Part shown: positions 48,151 to 57,272 of the stretch, piece by piece
How positions within the stretch are numbered: the stretch's first letter is position 1
Layout: the number at the start of each line of letters is the position of its first letter
Origin: Sphingomonas changnyeongensis
Lineage (GTDB): Bacteria; Pseudomonadota; Alphaproteobacteria; Sphingomonadales; Sphingomonadaceae
Direction: 5' to 3'
Length of the DNA stretch: 64,000 nt
Assembly: GCF_009913435.1 (NCBI RefSeq)
Contig: NZ_CP047896.1
Coordinates: 62,001-126,000, forward strand
Translations under genes and position numbers: made by a program
Notes under the pieces: generated by a model
What the model was told of the DNA's origin: nothing
Seen by the model: only the letters and a program-made list of their open reading frames with translations
Databases searched by the model: none

Positions 48151-48397
48151 TCGACCTCGCTCCGATGCTCCGCGCGGCCGGGCAGGCGCGAGACGTCGGG
48201 GCTTCTTTGGCTTATGGGATTTGGCCTTTGTTCCAAAGTCCGAAGCCTCAGGAACAGTCCGCTTTCGCACCTCTTTCGAAAAAACCTGACAGGCTGAAAC
48301 CGACCCCAAAGCGGCCTTCGCATGAGGCACCTGATGAAGGCGTGATTGAATGTCCTAGCTATCTCAAGTATGCAGGAGTGCTGGCTTAGAGAAACGT

Positions 48398-49234
48398 ATG
48401 ACCAGCACCCTTCCTCCCGTTCACGCCGCTTTTGTCGCACGCATCCTCGCGGCGGTGAAGCATCATCCGTATGTCGACGGTCTGCTTGCGGGTGGCTCGT
48501 TCATCCATGGCGGATTGGACGAACACTCGGATCTGGATTTCGTCCTCGTGATCGACGAGGTTGCATATCCGCAGGTCATGAATTCACGAATGGCATTTGC
48601 ACAAAGCCTGGGCACGCTGATCAGTGCCTTTTCGGGAGAACATGTGGGCGAGCCGCGCTTGCTGATCTGCCTTTACGGGCCCCCGCTGCTCCACGTGGAC
48701 CTGAAATTCGTGACTGCATCCGATCTTGATCACCGAATCGAGATGCCTGCGGTGCTGTTTGCGCGCGATCGCGAACGCATCGCGGCACAGCTTGGCGCCG
48801 CGACGATCGCTTGGCCCAACATGAGCCCGGACTGGTTCGAAGCACGCGCCTGGATTTGGCTGCACTACGCCGCCACCAAGCTGCTGCGCGGCGAACTGTT
48901 CGAAGCGGTTGGCATGCTTTCCTTCTTCCGTGAACAGGTGCTCGGTCCGATGCTATACCGCCGGGCAGGTCTGCCGCAGCGCGGGGTCAGACGGATCGAG
49001 ATGCTTGGCCTCGACGGGGACAAAGCGCTTGCATCGACAGCGCCGCAGCTTGAGGCTGCGTCGGTCAGAGCTGCGCTTCTATCGGCGCTTAACTTGTATC
49101 TCCAACTTCGGGCGGATGCGCCGCCGCAGAACGCCACCGATGGTATGCCGTCTATGTTGCTGAGCTTTCTTGGAGCTGACCTGTCTTGCTCGAACGTCAT
49201 CTCGGTTCCAGAGGCACAGGACGTGATTGATTGA
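48398..49234 (+). CDS. Nucleotidyltransferase-domain protein (aminoglycoside adenylyltransferase-like)
   Basis: The polymerase-beta fold motif GGSFIHGGLDEHSDLDFVLV (about 32-51) has the Gly-Ser and two catalytic Asp residues. A third Asp is in LLHVDLKFV (about 106). The C-terminal 150 residues are helical. The 278-residue protein resembles stand-alone nucleotidyltransferases of unclear substrate; drug modification, RNA or protein adenylylation are all possible. It has no partner gene on its strand. Confidence 0.8.
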   Translation: MTSTLPPVHAAFVARILAAVKHHPYVDGLLAGGSFIHGGLDEHSDLDFVLVIDEVAYPQVMNSRMAFAQSLGTLISAFSGEHVGEPRLLICLYGPPLLHVDLKFVTASDLDHRIEMPAVLFARDRERIAAQLGAATIAWPNMSPDWFEARAWIWLHYAATKLLRGELFEAVGMLSFFREQVLGPMLYRRAGLPQRGVRRIEMLGLDGDKALASTAPQLEAASVRAALLSALNLYLQLRADAPPQNATDGMPSMLLSFLGADLSCSNVISVPEAQDVID

Positions 49235-49406
49235 CGGCAGCTTCCCACCCATCAGCGGCCATGAGAGGGGCCGAGCCGCGATCCTGAAAGCGGTATGTCG
49301 GCTTTGCTCCGGCCGCGAAAAGTTGCTGCCATTCAGCAAACGACCCCGTTACTGCCGTTCCAGCCTTCGCTACACTGACAGATGATCACGGCGTGAGGGC
49401 AAAGCG

Positions 49407-49928
49407 ATGAGAGGCGATTTGACAGGTGGATGTTTGTGCGGTGCCGTGCGCTACACTCTTCGCGATGGATTTCGATTTCGACCGTATGCCTGCCATTGCA
49501 CCGACTGTCAGACGCGAACTGGCGGAGCCTTCAGCAAGCATATGTTGTTCGCCAAGCAGGATCTCGACATCGCGGGCGAATTGGACGTCGGTTCCTATGA
49601 ACAGCCGAGTGGTGCCCTATCATCGATCTGGGGTTGTCCGAATTGCAAGGTCCGCATTTTCGCCGAGAATGACAAGCGTCCGGGCTTTGCATCGTTGCGC
49701 TGCGGAACGCTCGATCGAAGCCACGAGGTTGTACCTGCCGCTCATCTTTGGGTCAGCAGCAAGCAAGCCTGGGTGACGCTCCCTGATGGGGTACCCGCAC
49801 TTGCCGAACAACCACGGACCCAAGCCGAATGGATAGCGCTTGTCGGCCCTACTCCGAGTTGGCGATCAGCCTTGCAAGGTTTTGCTGCCAAAGCCGCCAT
49901 GCCGGAAACCACCCATTACCGGTCATAA
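49407..49928 (+). CDS. GFA-family zinc-binding protein
   Basis: This 173-residue protein has the GFA pattern: GGCLCGAVRYTL, then ACHCTDCQTRTGGAFS and GCPNCKVRIF, which bind two zinc ions. The family is named after glutathione-dependent formaldehyde-activating enzyme, but most members have unknown substrates. The start ATG at 49407 follows GGGCAAAGCG. It stands alone. The following stretch 49929-50264 has nothing that I recognise. Confidence 0.9.
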   Translation: MRGDLTGGCLCGAVRYTLRDGFRFRPYACHCTDCQTRTGGAFSKHMLFAKQDLDIAGELDVGSYEQPSGALSSIWGCPNCKVRIFAENDKRPGFASLRCGTLDRSHEVVPAAHLWVSSKQAWVTLPDGVPALAEQPRTQAEWIALVGPTPSWRSALQGFAAKAAMPETTHYRS

Positions 49929-50264
49929 GCGAGGTCGATGCTCGGCTCTGAAAGCAGCATGGCGGGTTTTGGCGAACCCAGCCATTCAGTATGTCGTTCG
50001 GGAAGGACCGCAAAGTCCCAGTTCCGGTCGTGCGCAGCTCTCGAATCAATGGTTTGATTTCGGCAGAAATTGCCCTGCCGCTTTTGGGATCGAGCCCAAA
50101 TGCTGCTGATGGTTTCAAGCAGGTGATGGGGCGGCGGATGGTCACCCGCTATGCTATCGCCATTCCTCATAGCGTCGTCCCCGCCCGTGATTTCCCGTCC
50201 ATCCTGGTACCTCGAGGCCGGTCTCGGCAGCATCAGCGGCTAGGCAGCGGGTGTGATCTCGCCA

Positions 50265-50759
50265 TCAGCTTTCGCGCAGCCCGAGCCGGTCATCGTCGTC
50301 TACAAGCCGAAGGCACTCGTCCCACTTCCAGAGAACCGCGTTGAGCGCCTCCGGAGGCGCGCCCCGCGCGAAGCTCGGTACGATCAGTCCACGATATCCC
50401 TTGAGGATTGCGGCATGCGCCAAATCGTGTGTGAGCACCGCCTGACCCGTCAGCATGCGGTCCCGCCACGAAGCGTGAGCCAGCTCGTCGCGCGTAATGC
50501 CGAACGCTCTTAGTGCCGTTGCGTCTCGGCCATCGAGCAGTGGCCCAATGTCCGCCTCATAGGCGACCAACATCGTCGGTTGCAGCGTTCCCACCTGGTT
50601 GGCTTCGCGCAGCGCGGTTTCGGGGGCGAGCGATGTGTAAAGCGCGGGTTGGCCGATGCGGTTGAACCGTCCACCGTAACGGGCCGCTCCCTCGCCAGAC
50701 AGCGGATTGCGCGCCCACCTGGGATTCAGAGCACGATAAAGCAGCCCGGTATACTGCAT
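50265..50759 (-). CDS. RES-domain toxin of type II toxin-antitoxin system
   Basis: This 164-residue protein is intact: YRALNPRWARNPLSGEGAAR, YGGRFNRIGQPALYTSLAPE with the conserved Arg and Tyr, and GLIVPSFARGAPPEALNAVL at the end. RES toxins of the MbcT/ParT type consume or transfer ADP-ribose from NAD+. The gene starts 4 bp after the antitoxin stop on the same strand. A decayed relative lies at 1.0-1.5 kb. Confidence 0.92.
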   Translation of the reverse strand: MQYTGLLYRALNPRWARNPLSGEGAARYGGRFNRIGQPALYTSLAPETALREANQVGTLQPTMLVAYEADIGPLLDGRDATALRAFGITRDELAHASWRDRMLTGQAVLTHDLAHAAILKGYRGLIVPSFARGAPPEALNAVLWKWDECLRLVDDDDRLGLRES

Positions 50760-50763
50760 GGTG

Positions 50764-51348
50764 TCAGGCGTGAATGCCTGCGTCGACCGCGTCGATGTAG
50801 GTCAGGACATCATCGGCGCGGTTGTCCTGCACCAGATCCATTGCGGTCCTGCCGGAAAATCCGGGTAACGGCTCAGAACGATACCACGCATAGGCAAGCA
50901 GCGATGAGCCGAAACGCGGTTCGACCTTGTTGAGCACTTCAACCATCTGGCGGATTCGGCGCTGCGTCCGATCGGAAGCGATCCGGTCCTTGCGCTGTAT
51001 GGCATCCTTGCCGAGCCCGAGCGAGCGAGCCAGCTCCTCAACGGTTGTACGGAGGGTCGCAGCGATCTTGCCGGGAGCGAAGGCGCCATTCTCGGCGTAG
51101 TTCTGAAGCGACATTGCCAATCTCCACGGGTTCTGACGCATTTTAGCGTCTAAATCGGCGGCAAGCAACGTCGCTATCACTGGTTGGCGTCGCTCGCCGG
51201 ATGCATCCGGCCAGCTGGTGTAGATCGCGGAAAAGGGGGCATCGCGAACCGCGAGATCATTCGAAGGGAAGACGCTCCCGCTGGCGAGGAAGCCCTCGTT
51301 GAGCGGCTTGGCGGTGATCTGCACCATCTCAGGCAGGCCACAGGCCAT
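50764..51348 (-). CDS. Xre/MbcA/ParS-type antitoxin
   Basis: This 194-residue protein has a central Xre-like helix-turn-helix (APGKIAATLRTTVEELARSLG) and the C-terminal DUF2384 block LLAYAWYRSEPLPGFSGRTAM and DAVDAGIHA, which inserts into the RES active site. It probably represses its own operon. The ATG at 51348 is used; a second ATG at 51327 is possible. The N-terminal 60 residues (LASGSVFPSNDLAVRD) are longer than in the smallest family members. Confidence 0.88.
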   Translation of the reverse strand: MACGLPEMVQITAKPLNEGFLASGSVFPSNDLAVRDAPFSAIYTSWPDASGERRQPVIATLLAADLDAKMRQNPWRLAMSLQNYAENGAFAPGKIAATLRTTVEELARSLGLGKDAIQRKDRIASDRTQRRIRQMVEVLNKVEPRFGSSLLAYAWYRSEPLPGFSGRTAMDLVQDNRADDVLTYIDAVDAGIHA

Positions 51349-51388
51349 CTCGACCTGCTGTCGCCTCCGACTTTCATCCTCAGATGGG

Positions 51389-51781
51389 TCAGAGCAAACC
51401 CGCGGCTCTCATCGAGAAGACGCCGCCGCTGGCAAAAATCAGGTGGTCGTGGAGGGGCACTTCGAGCTGGTGACCGATCTGAGCAAACGACCGTGTGACT
51501 GCTATGTCCTGGAGGCTGGGAGTCGGGTCCCCTCCCGGATGGTTATGGGCCATCACCATACGTCGCGCTCCGGCGTTGAGCGCTTCATGGAACACCCTGC
51601 GCAGTGGCGCGTCCACATATGTGCGGCTACCGATTGCGATCAACAGGTCCTTAAGCGGACGCCCATCAGACGTCAGAAGAAGCACTCGAAAAACCTCTAT
51701 CGGCAGCGATTTAAACGATGGAGAAAAATAGGACTCGAGAAGACTCTGGTCCAGATTGGACCGTTTTTGGGCCAACGCCAT
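51389..51781 (-). CDS. RadC-family JAB-domain protein
   Basis: The metal-binding JAB motif is HNHPGGDPTPSLQD with a preceding Glu strand (EVFRVLLLTSDGRPLKD). The ending (LEVPLHDHLIFASGGVFSM) is typical of the RadC/UPF0758 group. From the ATG at 51781 the protein is 130 residues, about the length of the catalytic domain alone; a longer start at 51871 would overlap the divergent gene. RadC proteins on mobile elements are often accessory and of unproven function; deubiquitinase-like peptidase or nuclease roles have been suggested. Confidence 0.88.
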   Translation of the reverse strand: MALAQKRSNLDQSLLESYFSPSFKSLPIEVFRVLLLTSDGRPLKDLLIAIGSRTYVDAPLRRVFHEALNAGARRMVMAHNHPGGDPTPSLQDIAVTRSFAQIGHQLEVPLHDHLIFASGGVFSMRAAGLL

Positions 51782-51844
51782 TGAAATGCCAAGCGTGAGT
51801 TCGCTTTTAATGATCGGACCTCTCCCAAAGAAAGGATTGCCGAT

Positions 51845-52057
51845 ATGTGCACAAACCAGACCATACCCCAAATTGGAACCAGAGATAATCTAATTAATCT
51901 TACAACTGCGGAGATCAGGGAAAACCTGACCGTCGTCGCTGACATCCTCGGTCTGCGGGGTCAGGCCCTGGCCGCCTGCTATGTCTCCATGGCAGTGGAT
52001 CAGCTCAACCGGCGGGATATTCTTGCGGCAGAATCCGACAGCGCTGTCGCCAAATGA
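51845..52057 (+). CDS. Small hypothetical protein
   Basis: This 70-residue protein (MCTNQTIPQIGTRDNLINLT...) has an AAAGGA site before the ATG. It is helical and acidic in the second half (AEIRENLTVVADILGLRGQA), like a small regulatory or antitoxin-type protein. It diverges from the RadC gene. Its 3' end overlaps the tail of the opposite-strand gene at 52000-52445, which is unusual but possible. Confidence 0.55.
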   Translation: MCTNQTIPQIGTRDNLINLTTAEIRENLTVVADILGLRGQALAACYVSMAVDQLNRRDILAAESDSAVAK

Positions 52058-52445
52058 TCAGGTCTCTCCGCCTGCCAGTCGGCCAGAGCTTTCGAGTAGT
52101 GTTCGAAGGCCCTCCCCTGCCCTGTGCGGCAGCACGGAGCGCAATGTCGAGCTCGACGAGAGGCGGGATGCCCAATGACCGCTTGATGCCCTCAAGCGCT
52201 CGACGGGCATAGCTTTGACGATATGTTCGTGCCGCGCTGGCATGCTGCGCATGCCCAACCGGGTCACGAACAGCGCGCCAAAACTCGTCAAACGGGTCTC
52301 GAGGCCCCTTCCCCGCGGCCCAGGCGACAAGAAGCGCAAATCTGAGCGCTCCGGTCGGCTCGAGCGGCCCATTCGCACAACGTTCGGCCGCGTCGGTCAG
52401 CGCCACCAGCGCACGAAACACCAGCTCATCATGTCCGATTCGCAT
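52000..52445 (-). CDS. Hypothetical helical protein, frame break at C-run
   Basis: From the ATG at 52445 (MRIGHDELVFRALVALTDAA) the sequence looks natural up to about residue 113, then turns into an unlikely basic tail (SNTTRKLWPTGRRRD). One extra base at the C3 run 52110-52112 instead gives AFEHYSKALADWQAERPDHL and ends at 52000. I prefer this version, about 148 residues. No family is recognised. The context between RadC and the PEP-CTERM gene gives no hint of function. Confidence 0.6.
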
Positions 52446-52548
52446 ACCCGGCAATTAGAACATTACCGGAACATCGTCTCCTGTGGCTTGTGTGCCAGCC
52501 AACGGCAGTCTGGATGATCCGCCGAGCCTTGTTGCTCGGTCATCAGCC

Positions 52549-53139
52549 CTACGCAGCTGCAGTGTGGTTCATTGCGACACGGCGATGGCGAACCATCGTA
52601 CCGGTTAGGCCGAAGCCGCAGATCAGCATTGCCCAACTCGTCGGCTCAGGCACCGCATTGGCGGTGATGGACCATGCAATCTGCCCTAGGGACGGGGATA
52701 CGAAGCCTTGTAGCCATATCTGCGGCCGGCCACGCGAAATGTGGCATACCGTGGTGAACATGACCGGGATCGCGCAGTCCGTTGCGGCTTGAAAATCAGG
52801 CGGATAGGTGAGCCTGAGTGTGACTGAGTTTGGCGTCGAAAAGCAGGCTCCGAAGCCAGCGCACCCAATGTACATCGGCCGCAGGTCGGATGTGACCCAT
52901 CCGCTTGGGCGCCGGGTATAGATGACCTCTGGCACCTCGCTTGATACTCTCGGCTCCATAAGGGAACCGGCAGACCAAGTGAGCGTGTAATCCCATGTTG
53001 TGCCTTGGCTGTGGGCGATCGGGGCCTGGAACAGGCCACCGAAGCGTGCACCCGGTTCTGCGACGCCGGACATAATCACGTTCGCGTCCGCGGACGTCGC
53101 AACCGCCAGCGCTATTGCCAGAGCGTTGAACACCTTCAT
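52549..53139 (-). CDS. PEPxxWA-CTERM exported protein
   Basis: The ATG at 53139 has GGGAG upstream. A signal peptide (FNALAIALAVATSADA) and the C-terminal sorting motif PEPTSWAMLICGFGLTGTM with a following basic VRHRR define a PEP-CTERM protein of the sphingomonad PEPxxWA type, processed by an exosortase/archaeosortase. The mature domain (about 150 residues, with four Cys) is unrecognised. Such proteins are surface or biofilm-related. No exosortase gene lies in the window. Confidence 0.88.
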   Translation of the reverse strand: MKVFNALAIALAVATSADANVIMSGVAEPGARFGGLFQAPIAHSQGTTWDYTLTWSAGSLMEPRVSSEVPEVIYTRRPSGWVTSDLRPMYIGCAGFGACFSTPNSVTLRLTYPPDFQAATDCAIPVMFTTVCHISRGRPQIWLQGFVSPSLGQIAWSITANAVPEPTSWAMLICGFGLTGTMVRHRRVAMNHTAAA

Positions 53140-53611
53140 GCTCCCTTCGAAGGAATGATCGGGCCCGTCGTGCTTGGTTCTCTCATTCATCGGTCCACAT
53201 CGCCAGTCGCAAAGCATGCCGCTGCGCATGGCTATTGCGTAGATGGAAATGCTTCCGACCGTTTCTGAGGTTCCTCCCTCCCCTGCCTATCCCCGAACGG
53301 TACCGTGGACAGCGGCGATTTCTTCGCATGCGCTCATGAATCAGCCGGGAGGCGGGTAGCTTTGTCCGGCGGTTACCGACTGTATAGCTTTGTGACCAGC
53401 TTGCTCGAGCCGTCAGGTGCGATGCCGCTTCACGGATCTCGGTGTTGCGATGCTGGGCGTATCTCTCAGGAGGCTCTTGCCCGCTTCAACCCCCTTCGAT
53501 TCTTTTGGGAACATCTACCCATTTAGAGATTTAACCGGTGTTTTTAGAGAGTTAGCACAATAGGACCGGCGGGTAAGGCATTGAAAACATGCGATGAAGC
53601 TTGGACAGCTT

Positions 53612-53721
53612 GTTCCCGTTGTGTCGTGTCCCCGTTCCTGATGTATCGATGACGGCGTTCCCGATGTGTCGAATGATCGTTCCCGAAATGACGATCGCTG
53701 TTCCCGATGTATCGATGGACC
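53612..53721. repeat. Five iterons, putative plasmid replication origin
   Basis: Five imperfect repeats of about 22 bp with consensus GTTCCCGATGTATCGATGAC begin at 53612, 53634, 53657, 53679 and 53700, a 21-23 bp period. An AT-rich stretch at 53511-53570 lies beside them and could be the unwinding region. They sit 160 bp beyond the 3' end of repA. Initiators of this family normally bind iterons, so this is the likely oriV. The rest of the 53140-53879 gap shows no gene. Confidence 0.8.
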
Positions 53722-53879
53722 GCCAGGTGGTCTGAAAATAGCCCGCCGATTGAATCAGTTTGGCAGGCGCCTTCCGGAATGTCGTTCAATCGGGCTGCGA
53801 TCATCTCCATCCCCACTTCGCCCCGGGTCTCGACTCTGCGCTGGCTCGGCACAAACACGATACTTCAGGAACGCCCCGC

Positions 53880-54988
53880 TCACCGCAGCGTGTGACGGTT
53901 CGCCTCGTGATAGCGGCGCACCCAGCCGATGAACGCGTTCTGATAGCTCGCCGGGGTACGAGCAGGGTCTTCCGCAAGCCACTCACGAAACAGCTGGTGC
54001 AGGTTGTGATAGTCCCACCCGGGACATTCGTGCCGGAGTTGCTCCAGCGTCTGCGGTGTGAGGTCGATCAGACGTGGGCCAGGGTGCGCTGCGGACGGGC
54101 GAGCCCCCTCGCCTCGCTTGGCTTTCTGCGCCGGTGGCCGCGCCGGATTAGCCTCCAGTCGCCGGCGCATCCGAACCGAAGGCTCGCGCTTGCCGTCCAC
54201 ATGCTCAACCTCAAGCATGTAGCCCGGCAGTTCATTCCGCTCGACGATTTTCAGGAGCTCGAACTTGAACCGGCGGTACTGCCCTTCGGCTCCCGACTTT
54301 TCAAAGAGCGTCGGCATCGAGATGGCAAAGCCCCCTCCCCTGCCCCGCCGGCGTGCTTGCGGGCAACCTTGTAGAGCCACCGCTCTCGCCCACCCGAAAT
54401 GTCAAAATATGCCCTGTCGATCGACAGCACCCCGCCCTGCATCAGGACGCCTTCGTAGAACCAGTTGCTGAGTTCGATCGTCATACCCCGCGATCGTTCG
54501 GTCTTTTCGTCGACAAGCTGCGTCCAGCCATCGAGCCAGCTGAAGGTCGCCTCCCGGCGGTTCTCTGCCCGGATGTTTGTCTTCACCGTGGTCGCGACCA
54601 GGCGATCAAGCGCTTGACCCAGAAGCTCGTACGCGCGTCCCGTCGGCGGTCGTCCGATCGCCCTGAGCAGGTCGTATGGCATCAGGTGGAGACGCCGCGG
54701 GATGTCATTCAGCCCTCGCCTTGCCATGTCGGCGAGCGCCGAGGCGCAGTAAATGAGGATGTCCGCATCCCAGATCGTCGCCATGCCATAGTCGGGGTTG
54801 GCCGACACATGCACCCATAGCTTGCCATCAGGGGACCGGTAGTCGATCGGCTTGATGCGCTTGGACTTCGAGATGCTGAAAAACGGCCGCTCCATCATCT
54901 CCCGCTGATCACGCAGCGGCAGATCCGCGAGATACGGCAGGAACAGATCGAACTGTTCGGAGCTGAGTTTTCGTTCGATGCTGGTCAT
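53880..54988 (-). CDS. repA: Plasmid replication initiator RepA, frame break at C-run
   Basis: The N-terminal part has LSSEQFDLFLPYLADLPLRD, SKRIKPIDYRSPDG, then NIRAENRREATFSWLDGWTQ and LSNWFYEGVLMQGGVLSIDR, the RPA-family initiator pattern. At C5 54331-54335 the frame is lost; one added base gives GEGG then FAISMPTLFEKSGAEGQ, and the C-terminal part (PGWDYHNLHQLFREWL; IGWVRRYHEANRHTLR) follows. The rejoined protein is about 370 residues. Since replication depends on it, the break is more likely an assembly error. I use the ATG at 54988. Confidence 0.88.
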
Positions 54989-55042
54989 GACCCGTACCAT
55001 TGCCCCCCGGACGCCCCCACGCGAGCGCCCTGTCCTTTCGAC

Positions 55043-55066
55043 CGATGTTTCCCCGGGGAAACATCG
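55043..55066. promoter_or_regulatory. parS-like palindrome 1
   Basis: TGTTTCCCCGGGGAAACA at 55046-55063, extended to a 24-bp perfect palindrome by CGA/TCG flanks. It is the most symmetric of the cluster and closest to the repA start. It resembles the bacterial ParB site (TGTTTC...GAAACA) with a different centre. Confidence 0.75.
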
Positions 55067-55092
55067 ATCCTGCGTCCCGAAGCCCCCAGAAA

Positions 55093-55108
55093 GTTTCCCC
55101 GGGGAAAC
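55093..55108. promoter_or_regulatory. parS-like palindrome 2
   Basis: A 16-bp core GTTTCCCCGGGGAAAC with the outer T/A pair not conserved. Confidence 0.7.
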
Positions 55109-55292
55109 ATTGTTGGAGGTTCACTTCGGCTTCTTCCGATCCCCAAACTGCAACCGGGCGAGGGCCGCTCTGGGAGCAGACAATCTACAGATCCACGATG
55201 GCCCCCAAAGGCGTGTCTGAAGATCGGCGGCGAGCTTTCGCACCGGCTTAGGGCTTGGCTGCTCAGACTGAGCCCTGACCACTGTGCTCCGA

Positions 55293-55310
55293 TGTTTCCC
55301 CGGGGAAACA
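55293..55310. promoter_or_regulatory. parS-like palindrome 3
   Basis: A full 18-bp palindrome TGTTTCCCCGGGGAAACA, 185 bp from site 2. Confidence 0.75.
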
Positions 55311-55728
55311 TTCCCCGACCAACTCGATCCGCTAGGTTGCTTTGACCCGACCGACGGGCAGGGGGCTCGTCATACTGAGCAGGGGCGGACAAACGTGCAC
55401 GATACGGCAGAACGTCCTGCCGGGGTCCAGCACCAACATCACCGACGGTACGATCGCCATACGCCTCGACAAAGCCCAGCCTGACAGTTCGGCGCTCGCC
55501 TGGGTATCGCGAGGGAACTTCCTCGGCAGACAATCTGGTGGTTGCGCACACCAGGATGCTGGTCCGCGGTCGTGCAGGCGGGCCCGCACAGTGCATCTGC
55601 CACAGGAAAGGCAAGAGGGCTGGGTGTGTGCCGGGAAGTCTCGAATAGAGGCCTGAGGCAGCGCTGTTCATCGCACATACCCATCGCAGCCGGCCAAGCC
55701 GGTTCGGGTCAGGACATGCCCGGCCAAA

Positions 55729-55746
55729 TGTTTCCCCGGGGAAACA
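55729..55746. promoter_or_regulatory. parS-like palindrome 4
   Basis: A full 18-bp palindrome identical to site 3, near the middle of the 54989-56175 gene-free stretch. Confidence 0.75.
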
Positions 55747-56112
55747 TTCTCAGATGCCCGCCCGCTTGACCGGCCTCGGCCACAAGCCGATGCCGAGAGC
55801 CAAAGCCTTTGGGTAGACATGGGCGCAGCCAGGCTCGAATGTCTGCCACAGGCGCCGCAGGCTTTCGATAAGCCCTGCCGCGCCACACTGCTCTGAGATA
55901 TCGGACGGCCTCCAAATCGGCGAACAGCCACGAACGGGAGAGGGCAGGGGGGCAAGTGATGTCGGCCGCGAGACCGACTGGCACGCTTTGCATGAACATC
56001 CTGGCCGGCCGTTTTAGCGACATGTCGAGGAAACGCCCCGGGATAACCCGAGCCCGATGTCGTCTCGCTAAACTCTGGTATTCCCGTTCTAGGTCAATGG
56101 GTTGCGCGCGAA

Positions 56113-56148
56113 TGTTTCCCCGGGGAAACATGTTTCCCCGGGGCAAGA
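56113..56148. promoter_or_regulatory. parS-like palindromes 5 and 6, abutting
   Basis: A full 18-bp site (56113-56130) is followed with no gap by a second, degenerate one (56131-56148) whose right arm has changed (CAAGA instead of AAACA). Confidence 0.75.
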
Positions 56149-56158
56149 GACATGAAAA

Positions 56159-56174
56159 GTTTCCCCGGGGAAAC
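56159..56174. promoter_or_regulatory. parS-like palindrome 7
   Basis: A 16-bp core GTTTCCCCGGGGAAAC ends 2 bp before the parB stop codon. Confidence 0.75.
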
Positions 56175-56175
56175 A

Positions 56176-57216
56176 TCACCTGAGCCGTACGCCGCCACTC
56201 GCCTCCAGATGCCCGAGCATATCCCGGAGCGCATCCAGCAGCTCCTCGTTGCTGGCTCCAGAGCCGGCATGTAGCCGCACGGTCACCCCCTGGCGGTTTG
56301 CAGACTGAACGCTCACCATCGGCCGCCCAAGGCTGCTCTGAACAGCCCAGTTCGGAGCCTTGGCCTTCTCCGCCGTGTCCGGAGCCGCAAGCAGCTGCGC
56401 CAGAACCTCGGCGAAGGGAAGGGGGCTCCGCTGCTGTCGCCGGCGATCGGCTTGCTCAGTCGCAATGGCCTTTGCGCGCTTCCGAATAGCCTTGGCAGCA
56501 GCAGCGTCGTCCAACGCCTGCGCCAATGCATATGCCGGTTTCAGCGCCACATCTGCGGGCGACGCGAAAGCCGCGATCACGTCGTCAGGAATGGCGCCGA
56601 CCTTGAGCATCTTCGACAGCCAACCCTTGGACAGCCGCAAGCGCTCAGCCATCCGCGTCTGGTGCCCGCCATAATGGGCATCAAGCGCAGCGAGGTAGTT
56701 CCGCGCACGCTCCAGGTCGGACACGTCCTTGCGAGCCCGGTTCTCGATGTCCGCCAGCCGGAATGCAGCTTCATCGTCGAGGTCCGCGACCTGGGCCACA
56801 AACATCATGTCGGGCCAGCTGTTGGCGCGCAGCCAGCTGATCGCAAAATGTCGCCTCGTGCCGGCGATCACCTCGAAATCATGGTCCGGATCCCCGGTGA
56901 TCCGCCGCACGACAGCGGGGACCTTCTGACCGCCCTCAGCAATGATCGAGTCTATCAGATCGCGGACGCCTTCCTCGGTCAGATGGGCATAGCTGCGTGC
57001 ATTGCCTGCCCACACCCGAACGCGCTTCGGGTCGAGCAGATGCTGGGTCACCTGGCGCACTTCGCCGGACGCCACCCGCGCAAGCGCGGCCTCACGACCG
57101 AGCAAAGTCATGCCGCGAGCACGAGCAGGGCGCTCGTCAACGACGGGGGGAGGGGAGGGGACGGCTTCTTCGTCGCCCAGCAGATCCGCAAGATACTTTG
57201 ACTGCTTACCGGCCAT
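56176..57216 (-). CDS. parB: Plasmid partition protein ParB
   Basis: The protein has 346 residues. The N-terminal CTPase-type ParB/Srx domain has DFEVIAGTRRHFAISWL (GxRRxxA motif) and FRLADIENRARKDVSDLERA. A central helix-turn-helix (MAERLRLSKGWLSKMLKVG) is followed by a C-terminal dimerisation region. The first 35 residues should contact ParA. The protein should load on the seven palindromes directly downstream of the gene. parA lies upstream on the same strand (56 bp gap), the usual parA-parB order. Confidence 0.95.
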   Translation of the reverse strand: MAGKQSKYLADLLGDEEAVPSPPPVVDERPARARGMTLLGREAALARVASGEVRQVTQHLLDPKRVRVWAGNARSYAHLTEEGVRDLIDSIIAEGGQKVPAVVRRITGDPDHDFEVIAGTRRHFAISWLRANSWPDMMFVAQVADLDDEAAFRLADIENRARKDVSDLERARNYLAALDAHYGGHQTRMAERLRLSKGWLSKMLKVGAIPDDVIAAFASPADVALKPAYALAQALDDAAAAKAIRKRAKAIATEQADRRRQQRSPLPFAEVLAQLLAAPDTAEKAKAPNWAVQSSLGRPMVSVQSANRQGVTVRLHAGSGASNEELLDALRDMLGHLEASGGVRLR

Positions 57217-57272
57217 GATGGTTTCCAGTGGGTTTGGGGGCGAGATCCAGCGTTGTAAGCCCGTGGAATGCG

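Noticed and set aside
55709..56179. 156-codon minus-strand frame across the ParB sites
   Set aside because: Its repeated MFPRGN pieces are just translated palindromes. The middle looks somewhat natural, but there is no homology that I know.
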